Notes: a model not told the origin generated them from the sequence alone. A DNA stretch of 64,000 bases from Conchiformibius sp. (GCA_029984035.1 JASBYJ010000002.1:124001-188000), one strand, 5' to 3'; positions 35,983 to 44,676 are shown, counted from the first letter of the stretch. Translations and numbers: made by a program.

Positions 35983-37114
35983 CTTGCTGCTCCGCCTTAA
36001 TGCTGATGCGGACGGATGTGCATCTCGCCCATTGGTTGGGCCGGATAACACGCAAAGTCGGCTCGGTTAAATTCACGTTGTAAACTCCGTCCACTTGCAG
36101 CACTTTCTGAATATCCAACGGTACAATGTCGCCACCGAGTTTTTCACGTCTTTGGTTTTCGTATTTCGCCCATGCGGTTTCGGCGGCGGTTTGAACTTCC
36201 GGCGAGTTCGCACCTGTAAACAGTACCAATTCCGCATTCAGCGTGTAATCCACCGTTTCGGGCGCGTTCACAATCACGCTATCGCACAAAGGGCGTTTCT
36301 TTTCACCCGACAATTCGCTGCGGACTTGGGCAATCAATTCGTCAGACGGCAAGCCCGTTTTGGTTAAAATGGTTACCGCCACCGTGCCGCCAATTGCATT
36401 GCCTTTGCTGTCGCCGGCATGGGCAACATGGACATCGCAAATCGCCGGCGATACCGCCCGCGCCCAATATTGATACGCTCCCACACTGCCGGCCACGCTG
36501 AAACTTTCAGGTGCAAGCAATACGCGCCCGCGGTAGGCATCATCGGATTCTGTATCCACGCCGCCTGTGGGAATGCTGATGTTTTGCGCGGCGATGCGGT
36601 TTGCGCCTGTTAATGCCGTCTGAACGGTATTGATTTGCCCAACCGCCCAACCGTTGCCGCGTGTGCCGGTTTGGGTACACTCGGCTTGCAAATCTATTTG
36701 TGGACGGCTTGCGCTTAATTGACCGTGTTCAATCGTGCTAAAAACCACATCGCCCACTGCCACTTGTGTCCCCGTCGGGATATTGACTTCGCCGGCAAAA
36801 TCGCTTGCCGTAAAACGAAAAGTGCAACGCGCCGCGCTTGCTTCCAGTCTTGGCGTGTTCACGTCATCGCCGCATAAATCCAGCATCAAACCTGTGGCAA
36901 AACGGACGTGCTGCTGGCGGTAGGCTTCGTTGATTTGTTGGCGTGTCAGCGTTTCACGGTAGGCAAATGTATTGATAAGCAAGCGTTCAATATGGGCAGG
37001 TTGCAGGGTTTTGCCTGTGCGCCGCTCATAATCGGCAATCAATTCAGCCAAAATTTGTTCGGAGTTATCGTCTACGATTTTGACGTTTTCGCGTTGCAAA
37101 TCTTTCATATTCAT
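35975..37114 (-). CDS. Baseplate assembly protein J
   Basis: The 379-residue protein is of the P2 gpJ / Mu gp47 family, the wedge protein at the edge of the contractile-tail baseplate. The conserved central part includes SDDAYRGRVLLAPESFSVAG and YQYWARAVSPAICDVHV. Length is normal. It follows W with only three bases between. Confidence 0.93.
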   Translation of the reverse strand: MNMKDLQRENVKIVDDNSEQILAELIADYERRTGKTLQPAHIERLLINTFAYRETLTRQQINEAYRQQHVRFATGLMLDLCGDDVNTPRLEASAARCTFRFTASDFAGEVNIPTGTQVAVGDVVFSTIEHGQLSASRPQIDLQAECTQTGTRGNGWAVGQINTVQTALTGANRIAAQNISIPTGGVDTESDDAYRGRVLLAPESFSVAGSVGAYQYWARAVSPAICDVHVAHAGDSKGNAIGGTVAVTILTKTGLPSDELIAQVRSELSGEKKRPLCDSVIVNAPETVDYTLNAELVLFTGANSPEVQTAAETAWAKYENQRREKLGGDIVPLDIQKVLQVDGVYNVNLTEPTLRVIRPNQWARCTSVRISIKAEQQDG

Positions 37115-37117
37115 GTG

Positions 37118-37483
37118 TTATTTCTCCGAATAAATTTGCGTTTGATACAGGCTGCCTGAAACATCATCTGCCACGCGCCACATTACAATCATGGCGGTAT
37201 GCGGCGCATTGCCTTCAAACTGCACCCGCTCGACAATGGCGCGTTTTTCCCAAGTTTGGATTGCCAACACCACTTCGCGCACCACATTCGGGACAAAAAC
37301 GTCTTCGGGCGTGTCCAAATAATCAAAATGATTGCTGCCAAAGTCGCATCGCAACACGTCCGCGCCTTTGCGCGTGGATAAGATGTTGTGTAGGCACAAA
37401 TCAATATCCTCCGCACCTTGCGTGATACCGTGTCCGTGCGGGGCAAGTTGCCAATGTTTTGAAATGGGGGAGTCGTAATTCAT
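37118..37483 (-). CDS. Baseplate wedge protein W (gp25-like)
   Basis: The 121-residue product is of the T4 gp25 / P2 gpW family, with the ILSTRKGADVLRCDFGSN segment (EPR-like core) of the sheath-initiator fold. It is the first gene after a terminator and a predicted late promoter whose start of transcription would fall on or next to this ATG. No Shine-Dalgarno is seen, so the message may be leaderless. Confidence 0.88.
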   Translation of the reverse strand: MNYDSPISKHWQLAPHGHGITQGAEDIDLCLHNILSTRKGADVLRCDFGSNHFDYLDTPEDVFVPNVVREVVLAIQTWEKRAIVERVQFEGNAPHTAMIVMWRVADDVSGSLYQTQIYSEK

Positions 37484-37489
37484 GCAGCC

Positions 37490-37532
37490 ATTATCGTTTC
37501 AGGCAGCCTGAAACGCTTTTAACGTGCATTAA
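37490..37532 (-). promoter_or_regulatory. Predicted phage late promoter before W
   Basis: On the minus strand: TTAATGCACGTTAA (37519-37532), then exactly 23 bases containing a DUS, then GATAAT (37490-37495). The same geometry occurs at three other late genes. It follows a strong terminator, so transcription of W-J-I-fibre would depend on this site. Confidence 0.75.
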
Positions 37533-37577
37533 AAAAGCCCCAAAAGTGCCGACATCGCAACTTTTAGGGCTTTTTGC
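37530..37577 (-). terminator. Bidirectional terminator between V and W
   Basis: A long stem, AAAAAGCCCcAAAAGT / AACTTTTaGGGCTTTTT, with T-runs on both strands. Its inner part nearly equals the hairpin at 56958-56981. Confidence 0.85.
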
Positions 37578-37587
37578 AAAGGGAGAT

Positions 37588-38178
37588 TTATTGCACGGAG
37601 CCGATTGGCGCACCATCGCCTTGCTCCATATGGGTATGGTTTTGTAACGAAATATTGCCTGCGGTAATGTCTTCTGTGGCGTGTAAGCTGCCTGTAATGG
37701 TTGCCGCGCTTGCGCCGCCGCCCGAACCTGACATACCGGCCGTGTAAGTCAGCAAACCGTTTACGGTTAAAGTTTTTTGCACCACGCAGTCCGCATCAAT
37801 CGTTACCACGCCATTGGTTTTAACCAGCACACCGCCTGTCTTGCGGTTGTGCTGAATGCGCGTGCCGTTGCTGTATTGCAAAACGTGCAAATCATGGCTG
37901 GTTGCCGGTACGGGGTCGGCATCATTGTAAATCGCGCCCAAACACACACCGCTTTCACCGCGGGCGTCCAACAGGCAAACCGCCAATGCACCGACATCAG
38001 GCAAACAGTAAAACTGATTGCCGCCCGCTCCCAAAGTTATCACAGGCAGCCAATCCGATTGCAGATTTTCCAGCGCAGGCAACACCACGCGCACCGCGTG
38101 TTTTTTGTCGTCAATATCGGATACCGTGCCAAATTGCAGGGTGGCGGTAAAATTGTGGGTTTCAGGCTGCCTGAACAT
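37588..38178 (-). CDS. Baseplate spike protein V
   Basis: The 196-residue protein is of the P2 gpV / Mu gp45 family: an N-terminal OB-fold (about residues 10-85, with the GVCLGAIYND-type end) and a C-terminal beta-helical spike ending in an NHTHMEQG-like metal-binding tip (H-x-H). It punctures the outer membrane. The ATG at 38178 lies inside the end of gene D; its first residues MFRQPET are encoded by a DUS. Confidence 0.9.
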   Translation of the reverse strand: MFRQPETHNFTATLQFGTVSDIDDKKHAVRVVLPALENLQSDWLPVITLGAGGNQFYCLPDVGALAVCLLDARGESGVCLGAIYNDADPVPATSHDLHVLQYSNGTRIQHNRKTGGVLVKTNGVVTIDADCVVQKTLTVNGLLTYTAGMSGSGGGASAATITGSLHATEDITAGNISLQNHTHMEQGDGAPIGSVQ

Positions 38179-39280
38179 TTTGCTGCTCCGTTTCTTGGGC
38201 AAGGTATTCAATCATTTTGATTTCAATTTCGGTGGTGTACCCGCGCGAACGGCTCATATCGTGCCGTGCCTGTTTAATCAGATAACGGCCGCTGAATTTG
38301 CCGATTTGCTGCAATTCAATGACTTGCCCGGCTACCAGTAAGGCATTGCCAAACACGGTAATCGAACCGGCACAACGCTCTTCCTGCGCGTCCGCCAAAG
38401 CCGCATCGGCACGCGCATTGATTTCGTCTTGGCTTTCGCCTTTGTTGGGTGTGATTTTCAAGGTGTCGGCTGATGTTTTGCGTTTGGCATTCGCCCGCAA
38501 CGGCCGGGTTTGGCGTGTGGCGGTAATCGGCTTTTTTTGCTTGGGGTCATAGCCCGTAACCACCGCTTTATCGGGCACGCCTTTGACCAAATCGCGCAAA
38601 CGCACGCGCAACAGGTTTTCAGGCTGCATGATTAACACGGCTTCTTGTTTCGCCAATTCGCTGTTTTGCGTAAATACCAATTGGTCGCCGGCAATCTTAA
38701 ATGTATGTCCGTATTGCTTGGCCAAGCGTGCCAAAAATTCTACATCGCGTTCCTGATATTGCGTGATGCGCCGGATTTTAATCGGGGCAATGCTGCCTGA
38801 AACGCTTAATTTCAGCCGTGCGGCAATCACTTTGACAATATCGGCAAGACTCATGTTTTCAAAAGGTTTGGCTTGCAAAGTACGGTTGGCTTTGGTAATG
38901 CCCGTGCTTAACGCTTTCAGGCTGACCGTATCGCCGCCGTTGTGATTGCGCTCCCACTCAATCTCGGCAATTTCAAAGCTGCCCCAGTTAATCAAACCGG
39001 TAAACCGGTCGCCGGCGCAAAGGCTCAATTTGTCGCCCTGTTCGGGAAACCACGACCGCAGCCAACGACCGTCCGCATCTTCAAATGCCACCTGCAATTC
39101 ATCGGACTGCCCGCCCAAATAATCGGTGTAAGTCCACGACAACAAATAGGACGCAATGTCTGCCGTGATGTCTTTTTGCTCGTAAGTCAGCACAAAATCA
39201 GGGCGCGTTACGGGGTGCGAAGTCGGGTTCAGGCTGCCTGCGACCGAAGGAAGTTCCTGTGGGGAAAACATATTTATCAT
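38162..39280 (-). CDS. Late control protein D (P2 gpD-like tail protein)
   Basis: The 372-residue product matches the phage late control gene D family, which forms the hub above the spike (VgrG/gp27-like). Segments such as RRITQYQERDVEFLARLAKQ and the KRKTSADTLKI region are recognisable. The ATG at 39280 (or 39271) is chosen; the frame is open further upstream through a REP-like GC-rich hairpin that would not be part of the protein. Confidence 0.9.
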   Translation of the reverse strand: MINMFSPQELPSVAGSLNPTSHPVTRPDFVLTYEQKDITADIASYLLSWTYTDYLGGQSDELQVAFEDADGRWLRSWFPEQGDKLSLCAGDRFTGLINWGSFEIAEIEWERNHNGGDTVSLKALSTGITKANRTLQAKPFENMSLADIVKVIAARLKLSVSGSIAPIKIRRITQYQERDVEFLARLAKQYGHTFKIAGDQLVFTQNSELAKQEAVLIMQPENLLRVRLRDLVKGVPDKAVVTGYDPKQKKPITATRQTRPLRANAKRKTSADTLKITPNKGESQDEINARADAALADAQEERCAGSITVFGNALLVAGQVIELQQIGKFSGRYLIKQARHDMSRSRGYTTEIEIKMIEYLAQETEQQNVQAA

Positions 39281-39289
39281 AAGGCAGCT

Positions 39290-39327
39290 CCCACCCCAAC
39301 CCTCCCCCGTAAACAGGGGAGGGAGAA
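39290..39327. repeat. REP-like GC-rich hairpin between X and D
   Basis: The arms CCCTCCCC / GGGGAGGG with a loop cgtaaaca are next to CACCCCAACC. This resembles the repetitive extragenic elements (CCTCCCC...GGGGAGGG...TTGGGGTG) found in many proteobacterial genomes. It is unusual within a phage tail operon. Confidence 0.55.
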
Positions 39328-39347
39328 TAATGCGCCGCAGGCGGCGG

Positions 39348-39572
39348 TTAATTTTGTCGCATCCATGGCGGCAATAACTCCTGATGATTTTGCGGTTTGG
39401 CCTCAATCACAGGTACAAACACGGTCAAACCGCTGGCAAACTGCTCGGCAAGCGGCAGATGCGGATTGGCGGCAATCAAGCGGTCAATCTCAAAAGCCGT
39501 GCCGTAGTGCTTGTGCGAAATCGTGTCCCAACGCTCGCCGTCTCGCGTGGTGTAAATCAAAACGCCGTTCAT
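39348..39572 (-). CDS. Tail protein X (LysM-like)
   Basis: The 74-residue protein matches P2 gpX, a small tail protein with a LysM-like fold (RDGERWDTISHKHYG and the IAANP turn). It starts where gene U ends (overlapping ATG/TGA). Confidence 0.88.
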   Translation of the reverse strand: MNGVLIYTTRDGERWDTISHKHYGTAFEIDRLIAANPHLPLAEQFASGLTVFVPVIEAKPQNHQELLPPWMRQN

Positions 39573-40471
39573 CAGCTATCCTTTCGCGTGGCGGTGAATG
39601 CCGTTAAAGTTTGCACGGCGGTTGCGCCGTTGCTCATGCTTTCTGCTGCCGCGTCCGCCGCATTTGCACCTGAATTGAGCCAATCGCCCACTTGTCCGCT
39701 CTCATATCCTGCACGCAGTTCGTCTATCGCATCGCCCAGCCGGTGCGCGGCTTGTTCGGATTGGGCAGCCAATTCGGCAACCGCTGCCAAACCGCCCAAA
39801 GTCTGCATGATTTCAGGCAGCCCGTTCAATTTATCCGACGCGCCGAGTGCCACGCCGACCGCATCGCCGACAATCTGCAACGCGCCCACAGGATCGCTTT
39901 TCAACTCTTTGGCAGCCTGCACCCATCTTTGCATTTCGCCGATTTCCTTTTCCGCCGTGCGATAGATTCTCACGGCTTTTTGCACGTCTTCTACAAGTGG
40001 GGAAACTTGGCTTTGTATGCTTTCAGGCAGCATCGCCAATAATGGGTTTCGGCTGCCTGCAACCATCGCCGGCGTGGGCAAAGGGTTGTTCGGGTCACCG
40101 ACAAATTCGGTTAATTCCGCGTCCAATTCACGCGCGGCGGTTCTGCCCTTGCCGTCCGTTTGCGTGGTGCGGACGCTCAAACGCTTGATGACAAACCAGC
40201 CGGCAAACCGCCCCGAACCGTACACCAAACTCACCGCCTGTTGCGCTTCTTTGACCGCAATCAAGCCCTTGTACGCCGCGTCCACATCGCCCAGTTGCCA
40301 ATGCAGTTTCATGCCCAAACGCAGCTCGGTCAAATCATTGCCCATGGCTTGCAAACGCGGTCTGCCTTTGAGTACATCGTGCTTGGCAAATGTGGCGGTG
40401 TGTGTTTCTTCCAAGTGGGTAAAACTGTTCAGTAATTCAAATTTCACATTGCCCAGTTGTGCAAACATCAA
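39572..40471 (-). CDS. Tail protein U (P2 gpU-like)
   Basis: The N-terminal 130 residues match P2 gpU, the tail terminator/baseplate-linked protein (MLGNVKFELL-type start, THTATFAKHDVLKGRPRLQ). The remaining 170 residues are an Ala-rich helical extension not seen in P2 gpU; a similar extension occurs in some P2/Mu hybrid tails. The start overlaps the tape measure end by 4 bases. Confidence 0.85.
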   Translation of the reverse strand: MMFAQLGNVKFELLNSFTHLEETHTATFAKHDVLKGRPRLQAMGNDLTELRLGMKLHWQLGDVDAAYKGLIAVKEAQQAVSLVYGSGRFAGWFVIKRLSVRTTQTDGKGRTAARELDAELTEFVGDPNNPLPTPAMVAGSRNPLLAMLPESIQSQVSPLVEDVQKAVRIYRTAEKEIGEMQRWVQAAKELKSDPVGALQIVGDAVGVALGASDKLNGLPEIMQTLGGLAAVAELAAQSEQAAHRLGDAIDELRAGYESGQVGDWLNSGANAADAAAESMSNGATAVQTLTAFTATRKDS

Positions 40472-43164
40472 TAGGCCCTCCGTTGTTGCTCTGCCAGCAT
40501 TCTGTGAAACAGCGTTTCAAATTCGCGCAAACCGATTTGCAAAGCCGTTTCAATTTGTCCGACATCGCCGCTTTGTGCGTTAATGGTTGGGTTGAAATGA
40601 ATGGTGATTGCACCGTTTGCGCCCATTGCTGCTTGCGTTGCGTGGCCGGCTCGTGCTTGGCTCAATGTGTCTGCATTGGCAGACAAGCGGGCGGACACAT
40701 CGCTGCGAAAATCACCCATGCGTTGGGTAAAACGGCTTTTAGCTCCGCTCAAACCCGCTTCAAAGCCCGTTTTCAGGCTGGCTGCAAGTTGGCTGATTTT
40801 ACCGACGGGCTTGTTCGCGCCTTGGTTTACACCGATTGCCAAACCATCGGTAATGTCTCCACCGTAGGCATGGAATACCCGACTGGGAGAATGGATTTGC
40901 ATCGCACCCGTGAACGCACCTTTAATCCGTGCGCCCAAGTTCTGTATGGTTTGCACAGCCTCTCCGATTTTCGCCTTAATGCCGTTTACCAAACCGTCAA
41001 TCAGCATTCCGCCAAAATTTATAAACTGTGCAGGCAGCGTGATGCCGAACCAGCCCAATACTGCGGTAAAGGCCGAATGGAAGGTCCCAATGGGCGACCA
41101 CGCACTAATTAAGGCACTCAATTTGCCGATGAGCATTTGAATGAAGCCGCTCAAACTGTCAGGTAATTCAACACCAAAGAAATTCAACACAGCCGCAAAT
41201 ACTTGATAAAACCAACCCACAGGCGACCAATTTAAAATGGTCAGCGCAATATTGCCCAAACCGCTACTGAAAAACATCTGAATATTCAGCCACAACTGAC
41301 TGAAAAAATACCCCAAATCCTGCCATAGCAATTTTGCCCCGCCTACTACCGCTTCCCAGCGTGTGTAAAGCAGATAAGCGGCGGTTGCCATCAACCCCAA
41401 AGCCATACCGATCGGGGTCGTCAGCAAAAAACGCCCCAATGCCCTAAAGGCTTGACCAAGCATCGGCAAAAAGCTGATGAGTACACGTCCTGAACGAACC
41501 GCCCAAGCAAAGGCCGCACCCATCCGTTTCAGGCTGCCTGAAACCAATGAGCCGATACGGGTAAAACCTGCAATCCATACTTTGGCTTGTCGCGCTGTTA
41601 GTCCGAACATACGCAATGCACTGATGGCGCGACCCATTTGGAACAAACGAAATGCCGCCGAAAAACGCGCCCACAAGCTAAAAAAGCCCGACATAACCGA
41701 ACCGGTTTTCCAAAAAATACTACCCAGCCCGCTCAACATAAAGCGCACCGCCAAACCACCTGCTTTGAATGCCGCAAATCCTGCCAATGCCAAATAAATA
41801 TTTTTGATTAAGCTCGGATGTGCTTGGGTAAATTGAATCAACTGCTCCATCAATGGTTTCAGGCTGCCCAACAGCTCATTAATGGCCGGCAGCATGACCG
41901 AGCCGATGCTGATTGCCAAATGCGCCATTTGGTTTTTAAACAACTGCCAGCTGTTGGCAGTCGTGGCACTGCGTGCGGCAAATTCCTTTTCCATGCTGCC
42001 TGCAAATGCAGGTTTGCCGTCTTGGCCTGTGTTTTTTAAAGCATCAATGGATTTTTGGTAGGTGTCTAAACTGCCTGCCAGCACCGCCACATCATCGGCA
42101 TATTCCAAACCGAACAAATCCACCAACGCACCCATTTGCCCGTCTTTGGGCAGTTGGTTGATTTTGGCCAAAAAGTCCAGCAAAGCCTGTTCGCCGTTTT
42201 GGGCGATGTCGCGTTTGAGTTCTTGCGCCGAAATCCCCATTGCTGTGAGCGTGGCTTGGAATTTGTTGCCCTGTTTGTCGGCGCTCATCAGCTTGGTCAG
42301 CATACCGTTTATCGCCGTGCCGGCCACTTCGGGCGTTTTGCCCAATGAAATAAAGGCATTGGCAAGTGAAGCCGTTTGCAATTCGCTCAAACCGAACTGT
42401 TTGGCCACACCGCCGACACGACCCAAAGCATTGACAATGTCGCCGGCTTTGGCAGGGCTGTTGTTGGACAAATGGTTAATCGCATCGCCCAAACGCCCGA
42501 TTCGGGCAATCGGGATTTGATAAACGTTTGCCAATTTCGCCATGCTGTCGCCGGCCTGTTCTGCCGACATATCAAAGGCCACCGACATCTTGGCGACGGT
42601 TTCGGTAAAGCCTGCGATGTCTTGTCGGGCAATGCCCAGCTGTCCGCCACTTGCCGCAATTTTGGCAAGCTCATTGGCAGACATCGGGATTTTATGCGTC
42701 ATGGAAAGCAGTTGCTGTTCCATTTCTTTGAATTGCTGCGGCGTATCAAAGTCCACGACTTTGCGCACATCCGCCATGCTGCTTTCAAAGTCCATCGCAG
42801 CTTTGATGGGGACAAGCACCGCACCCACACTTGCAAATGTGCCTAGAGCTTCTGATTTCATTTGTTCACGCGCATTGCGGGCGTTTTCCAGTCTCATCTG
42901 ACTGTGATTGCGCCAATTTTGAATGCGACTTAACGACTGAACAGAACGTCCAAGCTGTTCATGCTGCCGTTGTAGTCGCGCCAAATTTTGGCTGCCTGAT
43001 TGCGTGGCTTGACCAATAGCACGACCCAACACATCATATTGGCGTTGCACCAATGTAATGCTTGCGCCTAAATGGTTTGTTCCGGATAAAATCGAGCGGA
43101 TAGCACCGATTGCGCCACCTATGGTTGCGCCGATTTTAATGGCTATTGATAATTCCGCTGCCAT
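40468..43164 (-). CDS. Tail tape measure protein
   Basis: The 898-residue protein sets tail length. It begins with a glycine-rich helical region and coiled coil, then shows the TP901-type core domain (AMDFESSMADVRKVVDF at about 112-128), followed by several hydrophobic segments in the middle and a conserved C-terminal region. The length corresponds to a tail of roughly P2/Mu class. Confidence 0.93.
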   Translation of the reverse strand: MAAELSIAIKIGATIGGAIGAIRSILSGTNHLGASITLVQRQYDVLGRAIGQATQSGSQNLARLQRQHEQLGRSVQSLSRIQNWRNHSQMRLENARNAREQMKSEALGTFASVGAVLVPIKAAMDFESSMADVRKVVDFDTPQQFKEMEQQLLSMTHKIPMSANELAKIAASGGQLGIARQDIAGFTETVAKMSVAFDMSAEQAGDSMAKLANVYQIPIARIGRLGDAINHLSNNSPAKAGDIVNALGRVGGVAKQFGLSELQTASLANAFISLGKTPEVAGTAINGMLTKLMSADKQGNKFQATLTAMGISAQELKRDIAQNGEQALLDFLAKINQLPKDGQMGALVDLFGLEYADDVAVLAGSLDTYQKSIDALKNTGQDGKPAFAGSMEKEFAARSATTANSWQLFKNQMAHLAISIGSVMLPAINELLGSLKPLMEQLIQFTQAHPSLIKNIYLALAGFAAFKAGGLAVRFMLSGLGSIFWKTGSVMSGFFSLWARFSAAFRLFQMGRAISALRMFGLTARQAKVWIAGFTRIGSLVSGSLKRMGAAFAWAVRSGRVLISFLPMLGQAFRALGRFLLTTPIGMALGLMATAAYLLYTRWEAVVGGAKLLWQDLGYFFSQLWLNIQMFFSSGLGNIALTILNWSPVGWFYQVFAAVLNFFGVELPDSLSGFIQMLIGKLSALISAWSPIGTFHSAFTAVLGWFGITLPAQFINFGGMLIDGLVNGIKAKIGEAVQTIQNLGARIKGAFTGAMQIHSPSRVFHAYGGDITDGLAIGVNQGANKPVGKISQLAASLKTGFEAGLSGAKSRFTQRMGDFRSDVSARLSANADTLSQARAGHATQAAMGANGAITIHFNPTINAQSGDVGQIETALQIGLREFETLFHRMLAEQQRRAY

Positions 43165-43173
43165 GATTTATCC

Positions 43174-43182
43174 TGTTAAAAT
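43174..43182 (+). promoter_or_regulatory. Extended -10 element before the antisense peptide gene
   Basis: TGTTAAAAT has the TGn-TAAAAT form of an extended -10 promoter. It lies 31 bases before the ATG of the 37-codon gene and points away from the tape measure gene. Confidence 0.4.
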
Positions 43183-43212
43183 AGCTGTAATATTTGATGG
43201 GAGAAAAATAAA

Positions 43213-43326
43213 ATGGCTTTTATTGGTGTATTGGCTTTTGTGTTTGGTGCGCTGGCTTTGTTGGCACTTATGGCCGGTATTCTGCACGGTATTTTTATGG
43301 GGATTTGGTGCTTAAAAGGTAAATAA
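43213..43326 (+). CDS. Small hydrophobic peptide (37 residues), antisense in the tail operon
   Basis: The ATG at 43213 follows GGGAGA at 9 bases. The product begins MAFIGVLAFVFGALALL and ends CLKGK; almost all of it is one membrane helix followed by a short basic tail. It lies in the only sizeable gap in the tail cluster and is on the opposite strand. No family is recognised. An own promoter and opposite strand are typical of a lysogeny-expressed moron gene. Confidence 0.5.
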   Translation: MAFIGVLAFVFGALALLALMAGILHGIFMGIWCLKGK

Positions 43327-43369
43327 TGCCTTAATTTTTCAAATGCTTAACTTGGATTAAGGACGGGGC

Positions 43370-43435
43370 ATGGCCGGTTTGGCGGCAGGCGGTTTAATCA
43401 TTTATGGCATATTGGCGGCAATAACGTTGGGATGA
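43370..43435 (+). CDS. Second tiny hydrophobic peptide (21 residues)
   Basis: The ATG at 43370 follows AAGGA (43359-43363) and encodes MAGLAAGGLIIYGILAAITLG, one glycine-rich helix. It is 43 bases downstream of the 37-codon gene on the same strand. So short a frame could be chance, but the ribosome site and composition argue for a gene pair. Confidence 0.3.
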   Translation: MAGLAAGGLIIYGILAAITLG

Positions 43436-43515
43436 GCGGTCGTTTCCGTATGTTGGATTGAATACCGCAGCCATACAAAACGAAAACGAATGCAAAAACT
43501 CATTAATTCAATGCG

Positions 43516-43969
43516 CTAAACCTTTTGATATTTCGCCTTAATTTGCCGATTGGCTTCATCCAGCCAGTCGGCAAATTCGTCTAAGGGCAATTCGTAAATG
43601 TCGTTCACACTCCACCCAAACCACCATGCCATATCCGCGCAGGCTGCCAGCAGTTCTTTATTCAGTTGCTGGGGCGTTTTGTGCTTCGTGTGCTTCGTCT
43701 TCGCTGCGAAAGGTGGCTTGAACCGCCTCCAAATCTTTCAAATCCAGCATATCCAAATCTTCGGGGACTAAGCCCGTCATGCGCGACACCAATGCCAAGC
43801 CCTGTTCGGCTTCATTGGCAATGTGCATCACCGCACGCAAATCGCCCACACGCGGACGGCGCACCGTTACTTTGTCCAGCATTTGACCTGTTGCCAAACG
43901 CACAGGGTATTTCAGCGATACCGTCATTTCGCCGTTGATTTCTTGTTTGATTTGTTGTGCTTGGTTCAT
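43516..43969 (-). CDS. Tail assembly chaperone, frameshifted long form (gp41/E+E'-like)
   Basis: After the stop of the short chaperone a second frame encodes a GpE-family segment (LLAACADMAWWFGW through to the stop at 43516-43518). It has no good start of its own. A shift of -2 at GCCCCAG (complement of 43669-43675), with the Pro tRNA moving from CCA to CCC, would join the two frames into a 151-residue protein. Mu gene 41 is known to use a -2 frameshift at the equivalent place; P2 and lambda use -1. Confidence 0.72.
43658..43969 (-). CDS. Tail assembly chaperone, short form (Mu gp41-like)
   Basis: The 103-residue product matches the Mu gp41 / phage tail assembly protein family: TVSLKYPVRLATGQMLDKVTV and the RVGDLRAVMHIA region. 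It coats the tape measure during tail assembly. The ATG at 43969 follows AAGG. The ribosome can probably shift near codon 100 to make the long form. Confidence 0.85.
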   Translation of the reverse strand: MNQAQQIKQEINGEMTVSLKYPVRLATGQMLDKVTVRRPRVGDLRAVMHIANEAEQGLALVSRMTGLVPEDLDMLDLKDLEAVQATFRSEDEAHEAQNAPATE

Positions 43970-44029
43970 TTTGTTTACCTTTTTAAAAAATGGAATAAAA
44001 AAAGAAAATGCAGTTTGTCAGGAGATTGC

Positions 44030-44072
44030 AGTTTAATTTCAGGCAGCCTGAAACGCTTTTAACGCGCATTAA
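44030..44072 (-). promoter_or_regulatory. Predicted phage late promoter before the tail chaperone
   Basis: On the minus strand: TTAATGCGCGTTAA (44059-44072), 23 bases with a DUS, then TAAACT (44030-44035). The -10 is the weakest of the four copies, but the activator-type box is the most symmetric. Confidence 0.68.
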
Positions 44073-44107
44073 AAAAACCGGTTATTAAGCTTTCCTTAAT
44101 AACCGGT
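44073..44107 (-). terminator. Terminator after the tail tube gene
   Basis: Perfect 13-base arms ACCGGTTATTAAG / CTTAATAACCGGT (44077-44107) are followed on the minus strand by a T-run that runs directly into the late-promoter box. Confidence 0.9.
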
Positions 44108-44130
44108 TTGTGGTTTCAGGCTGCCTGAAA

Positions 44131-44646
44131 CTATGCACCGATATTGCGGCGGTATTGACCCAATACGTCCGAACCATTGACGCGGTAGGTATTGGTAAAG
44201 GCGTTGTAATACAGGTATTCGCGCCCGTCAATGACCACACGGCATTCGCCGGTTTGAAAGGTGGTCGGGTGTTCGCTCTTTTCTTTCGGCTTGAATGTAC
44301 CGACTGCGTTTTTGCTGAACATCGCCGATACGGTAATCACCACAGGCACTTCGGTTTTCAGACCTTGCGCGTTAAAGGTTTGCAGGTTGCCGCGCACCAT
44401 CAGTTGTGCCGCTTTGAACGGGTTGAACGACTTGGCAACCACATTCGGGTAAATGCTGTTCCAAGTAATCTCGCCTTCAAGGGCTTCCACGCCGCCGGGT
44501 AATTTGATGGTGCCGACCATACCCAAGCCTTTGTGTTCGTCCATGCTGATTTCCATTTCGGGCATTTTAAACTCGGCTGCTTGCCCGAGCAGGTTTACGC
44601 CGTCAATATAGACGTTGGCGTTGTAGATTGCGTTTAATTCGCTCAT
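44131..44646 (-). CDS. Major tail tube protein (P2 FII-like)
   Basis: The 171-residue protein matches the FII family that forms the inner tube of contractile tails; PEMEISMDEHKGLGMVG and GLKTEVPVVITVSAMF are recognisable. It follows the sheath gene by 30 bases, the usual order, and ends at a strong terminator. Confidence 0.93.
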   Translation of the reverse strand: MSELNAIYNANVYIDGVNLLGQAAEFKMPEMEISMDEHKGLGMVGTIKLPGGVEALEGEITWNSIYPNVVAKSFNPFKAAQLMVRGNLQTFNAQGLKTEVPVVITVSAMFSKNAVGTFKPKEKSEHPTTFQTGECRVVIDGREYLYYNAFTNTYRVNGSDVLGQYRRNIGA

Positions 44647-44676
44647 ATTTCACATCTCTTTCTTTCAGGCTGCCTG

